From contig JANPGR010000032.1 in assembly GCA_031424015.1 (NCBI GenBank), forward strand, positions 1 to 41,716: DNA of 41,716 nt. Direction: 5' to 3'. Shown here in pieces: positions 41,674-41,716 of this stretch. The translations under genes and the position numbers were made by a program. The stretch is from JANPGR01 sp031424015. GTDB lineage: Bacteria; Patescibacteriota; Minisyncoccia; Phycocordibacterales; UBA1006. Numbering within the stretch: the first letter of the stretch is position 1; the number at the start of each line of letters is the position of its first letter. Below the pieces are notes generated by a model. That model was not told where the DNA came from. It saw only the letters and a program-made list of their open reading frames with translations, and ran no database searches.

Positions 41674-41716
41674 TATAAAAGACAGATTTTTTTGGGGATT
41701 GGAGGAGTGTGGGGGG

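Noticed and set aside
1..41716. CRISPR array or recoded TGA
   Set aside because: No regularly spaced direct repeats were seen. TGA ends the cysteine desulfurase gene just before the clpC promoter, so it acts as a stop.

Overview
The window reads as chromosomal DNA of a bacterium of the Candidate Phyla Radiation (Patescibacteria). The basis is the mix of short, streamlined housekeeping proteins (EF-Ts of 152 aa, prolyl-tRNA synthetase of 417 aa without an editing insertion), a large secreted protein ending in a CPR-type pilin-like double membrane segment, a DUF5667-like protein paired with an ECF sigma factor, and a lone type II NADH dehydrogenase together with a complete F-type ATP synthase. 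TGA is used as a stop (cysteine desulfurase gene), which argues for the standard code and against the code-25 lineages. The exact lineage cannot be fixed from this window. Many first-in-operon genes start 7-10 nt after an extended -10 box, so their mRNAs should be leaderless, and genes inside operons lack Shine-Dalgarno sequences.

Layout. 1-1260: an insertion sequence with a DD35E transposase. 1418-2084: an SGNH esterase gene broken by a frameshift. 2452-8467: a 54-aa membrane protein on the minus strand, then an operon of a giant surface protein and a subtilisin-like protease. 8483-8621: a palindromic element. 8728-11223: secA. 11340-17725: tRNA-Ile(GAT), then atpB-E-F-H-A-G-D-C. 17803-26025: a SIMPL-domain protein, a beta-carbonic-anhydrase-like protein, parB, a winged-helix/nucleotidyltransferase-like regulator, a cysteine desulfurase and clpC. 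26171-26726: an IS200-type element. 26816-28784 (minus strand): a membrane protein, a nested pair of TA-flanked miniature elements, tsf and rpsB.

28857-33300 is an anomalous segment. It holds several families of snap-back and mosaic repeats, one secreted beta-strand-rich protein with Arg codon use unlike the neighbours (30362-32443), and a stretch of nested perfect hairpins ending in an intrinsic terminator that looks like an unidentified structured RNA (about 32611-33143). It lies between rpsB and proS and may be horizontally acquired; a mis-assembly join should also be excluded.

33360-37553: an operon proS-mreB-mreC-tgt. 37658-40206 (minus strand): a small membrane protein and an ECF sigma factor/DUF5667-like pair. 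40352-41542: an NDH-2-type NADH dehydrogenase. 41547-41673: a second copy of the miniature element found at 27339-27600.

How the parts fit: ATP synthase and NDH-2 suggest a minimal membrane bioenergetic module, with c-ring residues of the proton type. SecA would export the surface protein, the subtilase and the anchored small proteins. MreB/MreC, ParB and ClpC cover cell shape, segregation and protein quality control.
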